From contig JAZLLK010000100.1 in the NCBI GenBank assembly GCA_045598105.1, positions 1 to 28,172 of the forward strand: 28,172 bases of DNA, written 5' to 3'. Positions 7,767 to 16,725 of the stretch are shown piece after piece. Every line of letters starts with the position of its first letter. Position 1 is the stretch's first letter. The notes below the pieces were generated by a model that worked only from the letters and a program-made list of their open reading frames with translations, had not been told where the DNA came from and ran no database searches. Both the position numbers and the translations under genes were made by a program. Origin of the DNA: UBA1205 sp045598105. GTDB taxonomy: Bacteria > Bacteroidota > Bacteroidia > Bacteroidales > WCHB1-69.

Positions 7767-9026
7767 TTATAAATTCATGTAGTCAATAAGTAATTTAAAC
7801 AGGCCGTTATATCCGGCCAGGCTGAGGTATTGAGGCAAGTCGTGAGGGTGATGATAAGGGCCGGAGGCACCGCGGGTGTATATGAATATGGCGGGGTAGC
7901 CGGCTTTAAAGAACGGGTAGTGGTCGCTATTGGGGGTAACATTGCGTTTTTGTATATCGGGCAGGTATTGATTTTCTTCATTAATACGGAGCATTTTATC
8001 ATATTCTTCGGGAAAATCTTCACCGCCACATATACATATACCTTCTTCACCGTTGCCGGTAAGGTCCAAATTAATCATCATTTTAATATTGCCGGTGGCT
8101 ATGGGACAGTTTTTTACAAAGTGTGATGAGCCCAGCAGACCCGATTCTTCACCGTCAAATAATACAAAGGCGGTATTATAAAACGGGCGATGTATATCCA
8201 TGCTGAGGTAGCGGGCCATATCCAATACGGTGGCGGTACCTGAGGCGTTATCCTGTGCTCCGGGGTATATTACGTTTTTGCCCATCATGCCCAAGTGGTC
8301 ATAGTGTGCACCTATTACTATCCATATATCTTCTTCGGCATGGGTTCCCCGCACATATCCTACTATGTTCCGGCAGGTATAATTGTTTTCCCATTGGGCA
8401 TCTAAGTTTACTTTTACCGTGGTGAGGGGGGCAAGCAGGCTGTCTTTAATAAGGTATACTATGCAGTGATTGGCTTTATGCAGGGCGGTGCCCGGTGTGG
8501 CGGTGCGTGTGCGGTCTTCCAGCACCACATAACCTTTGGCCTGTAGGGAATTGTGGTATATGGTGCGGTATTGGGCGCGGGTGGCGGCGGTGTCGCCTTT
8601 ATATAAGGTCATATCTATACATATAAAGTTATGGCTATAGTCCTGTCCGGGTTGAATATCGGTATAGTTTACTATGGCAAATTTGCCTTTGGTGGTGGCG
8701 GAGCAGGGGTCTATTTTCAGCAGGTCGCTTTGGCAGGTGGCTTTATAGCTTTTGCCGAAGTTAACGGTGGCGCGGTTACCTATTTTGTTCACATTAATGG
8801 TGTAGGGTTGTTGGTAATTAGGATACCATGTTTCCAATCCCATATTGTACATTTGTTTGCTGAGGTATTGGGCGGCAATGCTGTCACCATGAAAGGCGTA
8901 GCCTCTGCCTTTGAAGGTGGGGGAGGATAAAGTTTGTATAGTGTGTCGTACATAAGTTGTATCCTGAGCCATGGCGGCACCGGTGAGTAGCAGTGCTATT
9001 ATAGTGAATGTAATATATTTATGCAT
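7767..9026 (-). CDS. Secreted M28-family zinc aminopeptidase
   Basis: A 419-residue exported metallopeptidase. Residues 1-20 are a signal peptide ending in AMA. The two-zinc site of family M28 can be read in order: His243-region GAHYDHLG (241-245), Asp259 in GAQDNASGT, the Glu pair 293-294 in FDGEESGLLGS, Asp321 in NLDLTG, and His in the C-terminal GPYHHPHD. The N-terminal 200 residues contain a variable insert before the catalytic domain. It likely trims amino acids from peptides in the periplasm. It lies 12 bp after the FHS transporter and 6 bp before rsmI, so it is the second gene of the unit. The substrate is not known. Confidence 0.92.
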   Translation of the reverse strand: MHKYITFTIIALLLTGAAMAQDTTYVRHTIQTLSSPTFKGRGYAFHGDSIAAQYLSKQMYNMGLETWYPNYQQPYTINVNKIGNRATVNFGKSYKATCQSDLLKIDPCSATTKGKFAIVNYTDIQPGQDYSHNFICIDMTLYKGDTAATRAQYRTIYHNSLQAKGYVVLEDRTRTATPGTALHKANHCIVYLIKDSLLAPLTTVKVNLDAQWENNYTCRNIVGYVRGTHAEEDIWIVIGAHYDHLGMMGKNVIYPGAQDNASGTATVLDMARYLSMDIHRPFYNTAFVLFDGEESGLLGSSHFVKNCPIATGNIKMMINLDLTGNGEEGICICGGEDFPEEYDKMLRINEENQYLPDIQKRNVTPNSDHYPFFKAGYPAIFIYTRGASGPYHHPHDLPQYLSLAGYNGLFKLLIDYMNL

Positions 9027-9038
9027 AAGAATATTATT

Positions 9039-10364
9039 TTATTGTTCGGTATGAGTGTTTTGTTTTCCCCATTGGCAGCCGAAAAGGGCAAACAGCAGTA
9101 TGATTACATAGCACCATATAGCTATTTGATATGCGTTTTGTGTACCCATGGCGTCTGACATTTTACCATATACCAGTGGCAGTATGGCGCCGCCGGCTAT
9201 GGTCATAATAAGCATGGCCGAGGCTGTTTTGGTGTGGTTGCCCACTCCTTCCAGGCTAAGCGGCCATATGGCAGGCCATATTAGGGAGTTGGCAAGGCCC
9301 AGCATGGCTACAAAGAATACGGTGTAGGGTATGGTCATGGTAATGGGGTGGAAGGTATTAAGGTCAATGAACGGGAAGCTAAAACTTAGCTGTGCCGGCA
9401 CAAATATGGCGGCCGTAGTGAATATTATGCCCAGCAGGGCGCAAAAGGTGAGGGCGGTGCGTTGTGACAGCACCTTGGGAATAAGGGCTACGCCAATAAA
9501 ATAACCTATCATCATAGCCAGCAGTGTAAGGCTGGTGTAGTATTTGGCCGATTCCATGGCTACGCCCAGTGATTCACCATAGCGTATAATGGTGTCACCG
9601 GCTATTACCTCTACGCCTACGTAGAAGAATAGGGCTATTACACCGCACCACAGGTAGGGGTAGCGGAATATGCTTTTTTCTTGTCGGGAGGTGTGTTCTT
9701 TTTCTTCGGCTATTTCAGGAAGGTGTATAAAGGTCATAACTATACCCAATAACAGTAGTATGCCTGTCATAACGCTGTAGGGCTTAATAAGGCGGAGTGC
9801 CAGCGTATTGAGCAGGGCATTTGTTTCTTCCGTGCAGGTGCAGGCAGCTATTTGGCCCGATAGGGCATTGGTACCGGATACCAAAAATGCCGACAATACC
9901 AGCGGCGCTATAACACCGGCTAATTTATTGCATATACCCATAATGCTTATGCGGCGGGCAGCACTTTCTATGGGGCCCAGTATGGTAACATAGGGGTTTA
10001 CGGCTGTTTGCATTACCGATAAGCCGGTACCCATAATAAACAGGCCGGTTAAAAACATGATATACGAGCGATTGCAGGCAGCCGGAATGAATAGGGCCGA
10101 ACCTATGGTCATGGTGAACAATCCTATGGCTATGCCATTCTTGAACCCTGTTTTCTTCAAAAGTGAGGCTGCCGGCAGGGCCGTAACCAAATAGGCTATG
10201 TAGAAGGCAAAGGTAACAAAGTAGGCTAAAAAATTATTCAGCTGGCAGGCTGTTTTTAAAAAAGGAATGAGCGTGCCGTTGAGCCATGTGACAAAACCGA
10301 AAATGAAATATAACAGCGCTATAATGATAAGGCTGAATGTGAAGGAATGCTTGCTGTTAGTCAT
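9039..10364 (-). CDS. FHS-family (FucP/GluP-like) sugar:H+ symporter
   Basis: A 441-residue major facilitator protein with about 12 membrane spans. It carries marks of the fucose-galactose-glucose:H+ symporter family: FGFVTWLNGTLIPFLK in span 1, and SVMQTAVNPYVTILGP, the conserved Gln-Thr-Ala-x-Asn-Pro-Tyr block. The sugar is not evident; glucose, galactose or an N-acetylated sugar are all possible for the family. The longest frame begins at 10397 (ATG TTA CCT TTG), but that ATG is part of the promoter, because TACCTTTG on this strand occupies 10393-10386. The transcript should start near 10380, so I use the next ATG, at 10364 (MTNSKHSFTF). First gene of a five-gene unit. Confidence 0.9.
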   Translation of the reverse strand: MTNSKHSFTFSLIIIALLYFIFGFVTWLNGTLIPFLKTACQLNNFLAYFVTFAFYIAYLVTALPAASLLKKTGFKNGIAIGLFTMTIGSALFIPAACNRSYIMFLTGLFIMGTGLSVMQTAVNPYVTILGPIESAARRISIMGICNKLAGVIAPLVLSAFLVSGTNALSGQIAACTCTEETNALLNTLALRLIKPYSVMTGILLLLGIVMTFIHLPEIAEEKEHTSRQEKSIFRYPYLWCGVIALFFYVGVEVIAGDTIIRYGESLGVAMESAKYYTSLTLLAMMIGYFIGVALIPKVLSQRTALTFCALLGIIFTTAAIFVPAQLSFSFPFIDLNTFHPITMTIPYTVFFVAMLGLANSLIWPAIWPLSLEGVGNHTKTASAMLIMTIAGGAILPLVYGKMSDAMGTQNAYQIAIWCYVIILLFALFGCQWGKQNTHTEQ

Positions 10365-10385
10365 ACTATTATATATTAATACGGG

Positions 10386-10402
10386 CAAAGGTAACATTTT
10401 AT
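10386..10402 (-). promoter_or_regulatory. Promoter of the FHS-M28-rsmI-hemW-lipid kinase unit
   Basis: On the minus strand AAAATGT is followed at once by TACCTTTG (10393-10386), matching TAnnTTTG. It is the only such box ahead of the five closely spaced genes and is divergent from the rlmN promoter. Confidence 0.75.
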
Positions 10403-10606
10403 TTTGTATTATATTAAGTTAAAAATAATAATATATGAGCATGTGGCGGTTAATAATCACGTACGGAAAAACGGACTAAGCACACCTTGTATGGTAGCGA
10501 AGGTTATATATGCAGAATAAAGTGTGATAAATATAAAATGATGATATATAGTGATATATGTAGGTCGAGGAGAAATAAAAACTTACAAAGCCGAGGTATA
10601 TCAGGT

Positions 10607-10622
10607 AAAAATGATAACTTTG
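10607..10622 (+). promoter_or_regulatory. Promoter of rlmN unit (AAAAATGA-TAACTTTG)
   Basis: TAACTTTG at 10615-10622 followed by CA fits TAnnTTTG and is preceded by AAAAATGA. Predicted leader to the ATG at 10650 is about 23 nt. The other 200 bp of the divergent gap back to 10403 hold nothing I can identify. Confidence 0.75.
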
Positions 10623-10649
10623 CATTTTTATGGCTAAAATAGTAAATAC

Positions 10650-11687
10650 ATGCAGGACATACGAAGTGTAACATTGGCTCAGCTGACTGATTTTTTTCAG
10701 CAAAATGGAGAAAAGGCTTTTAGAGCCAGGCAGGTATATGAGTGGGTGTGGAAGAAGCACGCCTCCTCATGGGAGGTAATGACTAATATATCCTTACCGC
10801 TGAGGCAGTTGTTGCAGGCTCATTATAGTATAGAGCAGGCACATATAGTGTTGGAGCAGGAAAGTAGGGATAAAAGCAGAAAGTATTTGCTGCAGTTACA
10901 TGATGAGTATTGCATAGAAATGGTGCTTATACCATCGGCCGATAGGGTAACGGTGTGTATATCCAGCCAGGTGGGCTGTGCCATGGGGTGTGTGTTTTGT
11001 GCTACGGGCAATATGGGCTTTAAGCGGAATTTAACCGTGGGGGAAATATATGATCAGGTGTACATGGCTCACGAATTGGCACAAAAGCATTACGGCGTAA
11101 ATTTAAGTAATGTGGTAATAATGGGAATGGGTGAGCCCCTACTCAATATAGAAAATGTAAGTGCGGCCATTAATATAATAACGGGCAGTGAGGGCCTGGT
11201 CATGTCTCCTGCCAGAATTACGCTATCTACTGCCGGGGTGTGTGAAGGTATAAAACAATTAGCTGTGTTACAGCCAAAAATAGGGTTGGCTGTATCGTTG
11301 CATTGTGCTACACAGGCTAAAAGGGAGCAAATAATGCCCATAGCCAAAACACAGTCGCTTGCAGGGCTGACCGATGCTCTTAAATATTATTATCAAAAAA
11401 CACGCCAAAGAATCACTTTTGAGTATTTGCTGCTGGGGGGCATTAATGACAGTGAAGAAGATGCCGGGCAGTTGGCTATGTATTGCAGAAGTTTTCCGGT
11501 AAAAATAAATGTAATAGAATACAATGCCAATGAGCACACTACTTTTGCTCGCAGTACGCAGCAGCGGCGTGATGCCTTTATAGCCTGTTTGGAACAAAAA
11601 AACATGCTGGTACAGGTACGGCATAGTAAAGGATTAGATATAGATGCGGCTTGCGGACAGCTGGCCAATAAGAATATAAAAAAATGA
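10650..11687 (+). CDS. rlmN: Dual-specificity 23S rRNA/tRNA adenine-C2 methyltransferase RlmN
   Basis: A 345-residue radical SAM methyltransferase that makes 2-methyladenosine at A2503 of 23S rRNA and at position 37 of some tRNAs. The cluster motif CxxxCxxC is Cys110, Cys114 and Cys117 (CAMGCVFC). The second catalytic cysteine, which carries the methyl group during the reaction, is Cys335 in DIDAACGQL. MGMGEPLLN and the preceding EMVLIP are also family hallmarks. Both catalytic cysteines and the full C-terminus are present, so it should be active. The stop overlaps the next ATG by 4 bp (ATGA), coupling it to the TPR gene. Confidence 0.97.
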   Translation: MQDIRSVTLAQLTDFFQQNGEKAFRARQVYEWVWKKHASSWEVMTNISLPLRQLLQAHYSIEQAHIVLEQESRDKSRKYLLQLHDEYCIEMVLIPSADRVTVCISSQVGCAMGCVFCATGNMGFKRNLTVGEIYDQVYMAHELAQKHYGVNLSNVVIMGMGEPLLNIENVSAAINIITGSEGLVMSPARITLSTAGVCEGIKQLAVLQPKIGLAVSLHCATQAKREQIMPIAKTQSLAGLTDALKYYYQKTRQRITFEYLLLGGINDSEEDAGQLAMYCRSFPVKINVIEYNANEHTTFARSTQQRRDAFIACLEQKNMLVQVRHSKGLDIDAACGQLANKNIKK

Positions 11688-12907
11688 AAAAAACAGGGAT
11701 AATTATAGCAATACTATGCCTGTGTTACAGTGCACAGACACAAAGGCTGTCGGAATGGTATGACAGTGGCCTGCAGTATATGAAAAACAAGGATTATGTA
11801 GCGGCCGTAGCCATGTTTACACGCATTTTAGATCAAAGCAGTTATTATTTTGATGCCTATTTGCAAAGGGGAATATGCTATGAGGAACAAAAAAAATACG
11901 ATATGGCACTTAAGGACTATAGTAGTGCCATAGCCAAAAATCCTAAGTTTTATGAGGCTTATTATAGGAGAGCATTATTATATGCCAATATAAAAAAAGA
12001 TAATATAAAGGCCATAGAGGATGCCACAAAAGCCATTAGTATAAAGCCTGCCATGTATGATGCTTATATATTAAGGGCACAGCAATATACCAAACAGGGT
12101 AAGGATAACGATGCCATAGCCGATTATACTACGGCTACAGGTATAAATGCCAATAAATGGGAAGCCTATTATGAACGGGCTTTATTGGAGGTAAAGTATG
12201 AGGCAAAAAAGGAAGCCTTAGATGACCTGGATATGGTGATACGCATACACAATACCATGGCAGACGCATATTGGCAAAGGGGCAAACTGCATGAAGACAT
12301 AGGGCAATATGCCAATGCGTTAAAGGATTATAACAGCACCATGCAGTATGGTAATAATACCGGAGAAGTGCTCAAGGCCAGAGCCAACCTGTATTATACC
12401 ACCATGCAATATAAAGAGGCATTGGCCGATTATAAAGTACTTACCGATACCTTTAGAATGAAAACTCCCGAAATATATGCTAAAAGAGGAGTGTGCTGTA
12501 CAGCTACGGGTGATTCGCTCACGGCTCAAAAAGAATTTACTAAGGCCATAGCTCTGGATCATAATAATTACAGCATATATTTGTATAGGGCCGAAAATTA
12601 TGTAAAGCGTAACAGGCTGACGTCAGCCATAGCTGATTATAAAAGAGCTATAGAACTTAACAGCAAGGCATGGGATATATATTATTCCCGTGCACAGGTG
12701 TATATGCAAATGAAAAAATACGACCTTGCCATAGCCGACCTGAATGTGGTGCTTAAGCGAAATAATAAGCATGCTCAGGCTTATTATTTAAGAGGCTCGT
12801 GTAAAGATGCACTCAAAGATTATGACGGAGCCTGTCAGGATTTACAAAAAGCAGCCTCATTGTATCATCAGGATGCTATAAACAGGGTAAAAAAATATTG
12901 TAATTAA
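11684..12907 (+). CDS. Exported TPR-repeat protein (about 11 repeats)
   Basis: A 407-residue protein with a signal peptide (residues 1-19, MKKTGIIIAILCLCYSAQTQ) and then almost nothing but tetratricopeptide repeats. I count about 11 tandem 34-residue units from residue 21 to near 395. Each shows the pattern Ala-Tyr-x-x-Arg-Ala/Gly in helix A and a Tyr-x-x-Ala-Leu/Ile-x-Asp-Tyr/Leu block in helix B. TPR stacks bind partner proteins, and this one should act in the periplasm or at the outer membrane. The partner is unknown. It overlaps rlmN by 4 bp and is followed after 18 bp by a lipoprotein, a candidate partner. Confidence 0.9.
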   Translation: MKKTGIIIAILCLCYSAQTQRLSEWYDSGLQYMKNKDYVAAVAMFTRILDQSSYYFDAYLQRGICYEEQKKYDMALKDYSSAIAKNPKFYEAYYRRALLYANIKKDNIKAIEDATKAISIKPAMYDAYILRAQQYTKQGKDNDAIADYTTATGINANKWEAYYERALLEVKYEAKKEALDDLDMVIRIHNTMADAYWQRGKLHEDIGQYANALKDYNSTMQYGNNTGEVLKARANLYYTTMQYKEALADYKVLTDTFRMKTPEIYAKRGVCCTATGDSLTAQKEFTKAIALDHNNYSIYLYRAENYVKRNRLTSAIADYKRAIELNSKAWDIYYSRAQVYMQMKKYDLAIADLNVVLKRNNKHAQAYYLRGSCKDALKDYDGACQDLQKAASLYHQDAINRVKKYCN

Positions 12908-12925
12908 CTATAAAACAAGTATAAA

Positions 12926-13435
12926 ATGAAAAGAATAGCCGTGCTGAGTGTCATAGCAGGTATCGTATTATGTTCATGCGGAATAAGGCAAAAGCGTACC
13001 GAGCAAAAACTGAAAAATACCATAGTGGAATATATGCAGGCCAATGTGGAAGGGTTACGGGTAGATAGTGTACACATATTGGGAACCGATTCGCTTAACG
13101 ATATGGACTTTGCCTATATGAATAAGGTAATGCTTCAAAATGCGGAGCAGGAAATAGAAGGCAATTATTTGCTGTATATAGAGCCTGAAACGCCGGAAGA
13201 AAGGGTGGATCAATATGAGTTGAATGAGCGATTGGAATGGGTAAAGGCCCGAATATGCTATTGGGATAGTATAATGCTTGATGATGCCATAGATACGGTA
13301 AAGCTCCAATACTATTTTGTAGCATCACGTATATATGGTAAAATAGGTGAAACCTCTCAAACTTTTGAAGTGGGATTTCCCATTACTACTGATTTTAAGG
13401 TGCAGGAAATACAGTTGTTTAAACCTGAGAAATAG
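12926..13435 (+). CDS. Predicted lipoprotein, function unknown
   Basis: A 169-residue protein with a lipoprotein signal peptide: MKRIAVLSVIAGIVLCSCGI, where VLCSC fits a lipobox with Cys18 (or Cys16) as the lipidated residue. The rest is soluble, acidic and charged, with no motif I recognise. Its ending, QTFEVGFPITTDFKVQEIQLF, looks like a beta sheet. It sits 18 bp after the TPR gene and is probably the last gene of the rlmN unit. Lipoproteins of this size next to periplasmic TPR proteins often form envelope complexes, but nothing here fixes the role. Confidence 0.75.
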   Translation: MKRIAVLSVIAGIVLCSCGIRQKRTEQKLKNTIVEYMQANVEGLRVDSVHILGTDSLNDMDFAYMNKVMLQNAEQEIEGNYLLYIEPETPEERVDQYELNERLEWVKARICYWDSIMLDDAIDTVKLQYYFVASRIYGKIGETSQTFEVGFPITTDFKVQEIQLFKPEK

Positions 13436-13486
13436 CTGAAGTATGTACGGGTACATATATACCTTCAGTAAGGCGTATTTTTTTTT
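13436..13486 (+). terminator. Possible weak terminator after the lipoprotein gene
   Basis: CTGAAG (13436-13441, directly after the stop) pairs with CTTCAG (13463-13468), with further imperfect pairing through GTAC/GTAC inside. A T-run begins about 10 nt later (13478). The gap between stem and T-run makes it atypical. Confidence 0.35.
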
Positions 13487-13502
13487 GGAAGAAGCAATGA
13501 AG

Positions 13503-13518
13503 AAAAATGGTATCTTTG
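13503..13518 (+). promoter_or_regulatory. Promoter of mutS (AAAAATGG-TATCTTTG)
   Basis: TATCTTTG at 13511-13518 followed by CA, preceded directly by AAAAATGG. Predicted start near 13523, giving a leader of about 24 nt to the TTG start codon. Confidence 0.8.
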
Positions 13519-13546
13519 CAAATTATAATTTAAAATAGTATATCCG

Positions 13547-16156
13547 TTGGCACAAAAAGAGAAGGACCCCCAAGATACCCCTTTAATGAAGCAATACAAT
13601 GCCTTTAAAGCACAGTATCCGGATGCATTGTTATTGTTTAGGGTAGGTGATTTTTATGAAACCTTTGGTGAAGATGCCGTAAAGGCATCAAAAATATTGG
13701 GCATAGTGCTCACCAAGCGGAGTAACGGAGGAGCGGCTGATATGGATTTGGCCGGTTTCCCGCATCATGCCATAGATACCTATTTGCCTAAGTTAGTACG
13801 GGCAGGGTTAAAGGTGGCTATATGTGATCAGCTGGAGGATCCTAAGCTGACTAAAACGCTGGTAAAGCGAGGCGTTACCGAGTTGGTTACACCGGGGGTG
13901 TCCTATAACGACCAAATATTAGATACACGTCAAAATAATTTTTTGGCAGCCGTGCATTTTTCCAATGAGGAGGCGGGGGTGGCATTTTTGGATGTGTCCA
14001 CGGGTGAATTCTATGTGGCTCAGGGTAAGTTGAATTACATAGAAAAGCTGTTGCAAAGTTTTGGCCCTAACGAGGTGGTGGTGGAAAAATCCAAACTCAT
14101 GCTGTTCAAAAGTACTTTTGGTGATAAGTTTTATTGTTCCACTTTTGAAGATTGGGTGTTTACCGCTGATTTTGCCTGTGACTTATTGTTGAAGCATTTT
14201 CAGGTAAAATCCTTTAAGGGATTTGGGGTGGATAATCAGCCGCTTGGACTTATAGCAGCCGGTGCGTGTATGCATTATTTGTTTGAAACACAGCATACAA
14301 GTGTGTCGCACATTACCAAGTTGTCCCGTTTGGAAGAAAACAGGTATGTGTGGTTGGATAAGTTTACAATAAGGAGCCTGGAACTTACTGATTCTCCTAA
14401 TGAACAGGCTGTTACCCTATTACAGGTAATAGATAATACCATATCACCTATGGGTGCACGTATGCTTAAAAAGTGGTTGCTGTTGCCGCTTAAGAGTAAG
14501 GCTGATATAGAGCGAAGGCATCATATAGTAAGTTTTTTTATACAGCATACTGACAAGGCCTCCATATTGTGTGAGCAAATAGAGAAGGTAGGTGATTTGG
14601 AGCGTTTAATATCCAAAATATCCGTATGTAGGGCTAATCCTAAGGATTTATTGCAGGTAAAGCGGGCTTTATATGCCATAGAAGAAATAAAGCATTTGTT
14701 AGACAAGGAGGATGACGGATTTTTGCAAAGCATAAATGGTCAGCTTACCACAGTGGAAGCCTTGCGTAACAGCATAGAGGATACCATAGCTGATGATGCA
14801 CCCATGAATGTGCTCAAGGGAGGGGTTATAAAGGCGGGTGTAAGTACCGAATTAGACGAGTTACGCTATATAGCAACCAGCGGTAAGGATTATTTGTTGA
14901 ATATGCAGCGGCAGGAAACCGAGCGTACAGGTATAACATCGCTTAAAATAGGATATAATAATGTATTCGGCTACTATTTGGAGGTAACCAATGCTCATAA
15001 AGATAAAGTACCTGCAGAATGGATACGTAAACAAACGCTTACCAATGCCGAGCGGTATATTACCGAGGAGTTAAAGGAATATGAAAACAAAATACTGGGT
15101 GCCGAAGAAAAAATAATAGGCATAGAGCAAAATTTGTATAATGAATTGCTGGTGCAAGCCATGGATTATATACAGCCGGTGCAAACCGATGCACATTTGA
15201 TAGCTCAAATAGATGTGTTGCTTAATTTTGCCCGATTGGCACAAAATAATCATTATGTGTGTCCATCCGTAAATGAAGGCTATGCCATAAATATAACAAA
15301 TGGCCGTCATCCGGTAATAGAAACCCAATTACCGACAGGTGAAAAATACATAGCCAACAATGTGTATTTGGATAACGAGAAGCAGCAGATATTGATGATT
15401 ACCGGTCCTAATATGTCCGGAAAGTCGGCCTTGTTACGGCAAACGGCTCTTATAGTGTTATTGGCACAAATAGGTTCGTATGTGCCGGCCGAAAAAGCGG
15501 AAATAGGCATAGTGGATCGTATATTTACCCGTGTGGGTGCCTCCGATAATATATCATCGGGTGAAAGTACCTTTATGGTAGAAATGAATGAAACGGCTAA
15601 TATATTGAATAATATATCTAACAGGAGTTTGGTATTATTAGACGAAATAGGTCGCGGTACCAGTACTTATGACGGGGTATCTATAGCATGGGCTATAGCC
15701 GAGTATTTGCATGACCATAAAAGGTATCGTCCTAAAGTGCTGTTTGCAACCCATTACCATGAGTTGAACCAAATGGCTGATATGTTTGAAAGAATAAAGA
15801 ATTTTCATGTAACGGTAAAGGAAATAAACAATAAAGTATTGTTTTTGCGTAAGCTGGTACAAGGCGGAACGGAGCATAGTTTTGGTATACATGTGGCCCG
15901 TATGGCAGGTATGCCTCATGAAGTGTTGCACAAGGCGGAGCAAATATTAAAAAAATTGGAAAGTTCGCATCATGAAGAGTTAAGCCGAGGACTCAAGGAT
16001 ATGAAATATGATAACGCATATCAGCTGAGTTTTATACAGTTAGACGACCCGCTTTTATTGCAAATAAAAGATGATATACTTAATACCGATATAGACACGC
16101 TTACGCCGGTAGAGGCATTGATGAAACTGAATGAAATAAAAAAACTGTTAAAGTAG
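13547..16156 (+). CDS. mutS: DNA mismatch repair protein MutS
   Basis: An 869-residue mismatch-recognition ATPase. The mismatch-wedging motif Phe-x-Glu is Phe36-Tyr37-Glu38 in RVGDFYETFGEDA, the same positions as in E. coli MutS. The ATPase domain has Walker A GPNMSGKS (620-627), Walker B LLDEIGRGTSTYDG with Asp699-Glu700, and FATHYHEL. Connector, core and clamp domains fill the middle at normal length, so this is MutS1 and not MutS2 (no Smr domain). The start codon is TTG at 13547. The first in-frame ATG is 13 codons later and would remove the conserved DTPLMKQY segment, so TTG is better supported. No mutL is in view. It is transcribed alone and ends at a hairpin terminator. Confidence 0.97.
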   Translation: MAQKEKDPQDTPLMKQYNAFKAQYPDALLLFRVGDFYETFGEDAVKASKILGIVLTKRSNGGAADMDLAGFPHHAIDTYLPKLVRAGLKVAICDQLEDPKLTKTLVKRGVTELVTPGVSYNDQILDTRQNNFLAAVHFSNEEAGVAFLDVSTGEFYVAQGKLNYIEKLLQSFGPNEVVVEKSKLMLFKSTFGDKFYCSTFEDWVFTADFACDLLLKHFQVKSFKGFGVDNQPLGLIAAGACMHYLFETQHTSVSHITKLSRLEENRYVWLDKFTIRSLELTDSPNEQAVTLLQVIDNTISPMGARMLKKWLLLPLKSKADIERRHHIVSFFIQHTDKASILCEQIEKVGDLERLISKISVCRANPKDLLQVKRALYAIEEIKHLLDKEDDGFLQSINGQLTTVEALRNSIEDTIADDAPMNVLKGGVIKAGVSTELDELRYIATSGKDYLLNMQRQETERTGITSLKIGYNNVFGYYLEVTNAHKDKVPAEWIRKQTLTNAERYITEELKEYENKILGAEEKIIGIEQNLYNELLVQAMDYIQPVQTDAHLIAQIDVLLNFARLAQNNHYVCPSVNEGYAINITNGRHPVIETQLPTGEKYIANNVYLDNEKQQILMITGPNMSGKSALLRQTALIVLLAQIGSYVPAEKAEIGIVDRIFTRVGASDNISSGESTFMVEMNETANILNNISNRSLVLLDEIGRGTSTYDGVSIAWAIAEYLHDHKRYRPKVLFATHYHELNQMADMFERIKNFHVTVKEINNKVLFLRKLVQGGTEHSFGIHVARMAGMPHEVLHKAEQILKKLESSHHEELSRGLKDMKYDNAYQLSFIQLDDPLLLQIKDDILNTDIDTLTPVEALMKLNEIKKLLK

Positions 16157-16226
16157 CCGCAGTAAGTTTATGTTTTATATATAGTTGATTTGCTTATACA
16201 TGTGCATAAAATATATGTGAGCATAA

Positions 16227-16264
16227 TGCCGCAGACTTTTTTTTACTGCTGCGGCAGCGTTTTT
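16227..16264 (+). terminator. Terminator after mutS
   Basis: Stem TGCCGCAG (16227-16234) with CTGCGGCA (16249-16256), a 14-nt T-rich loop, then GCG and a short T-run at 16260-16264. It lies about 70 bp beyond the stop. Confidence 0.7.
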
Positions 16265-16627
16265 CTATTTTATATCAGCACTCGTTTTTTTTGCTTAGTA
16301 GCTAAAATAGCCACACTCCTTGTTTTACTATTATATATAGTGTAATATCATGTATTTATATAAAAATAGTACTAATATTACGCTAAATAATACAAAATGT
16401 ATATAATTATGTAACACATAGGTAGTGACATTATAATAAAGTTTATAAGTAAGGTGTGTAAAGATGTAAAACAGTAGCATGTGTAGGGTTATTATGCAAA
16501 CTATGTAAAAGTGAAAAAGAGTGGTAATCATTTTTTTTCAAATGACGGTAAAGGTAATAATTATTATAGCATATAAACGAGTTAAACAGGTGTTTTGCAG
16601 TTTTTAGGTGTACCAATAGGGATGTAT
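16265..16627. other. Gene-free AT-rich stretch
   Basis: About 360 bp between the mutS terminator and the next promoter. Reading frames here are low-complexity and carry no recognisable protein. It contains one long imperfect inverted repeat: TAGTGTAATAT (16338-16348) against ATATTACGCTA (16375-16385), one G-T pair, extendable outward with mismatches to about 18 pairs. I find no TAnnTTTG box in the stretch on either strand and no other feature. Confidence 0.4.
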
Positions 16628-16647
16628 AAAAAAAAATGGTATATTTG
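16628..16647 (+). promoter_or_regulatory. Promoter of the 16726-20630 unit (A-tract-ATGG-TATATTTG)
   Basis: TATATTTG at 16640-16647 followed by CA and preceded by a long A-tract ending ATGG. The leader to the ATG at 16726 is about 74 nt, three times longer than the other leaders in this window. Confidence 0.75.
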
Positions 16648-16725
16648 CAAATTGCAATGCATGGAGGAATCTGTGCAAAGATAATTGTTAAATACTTGTA
16701 AATAAATATTATAAAAAATATAAAG

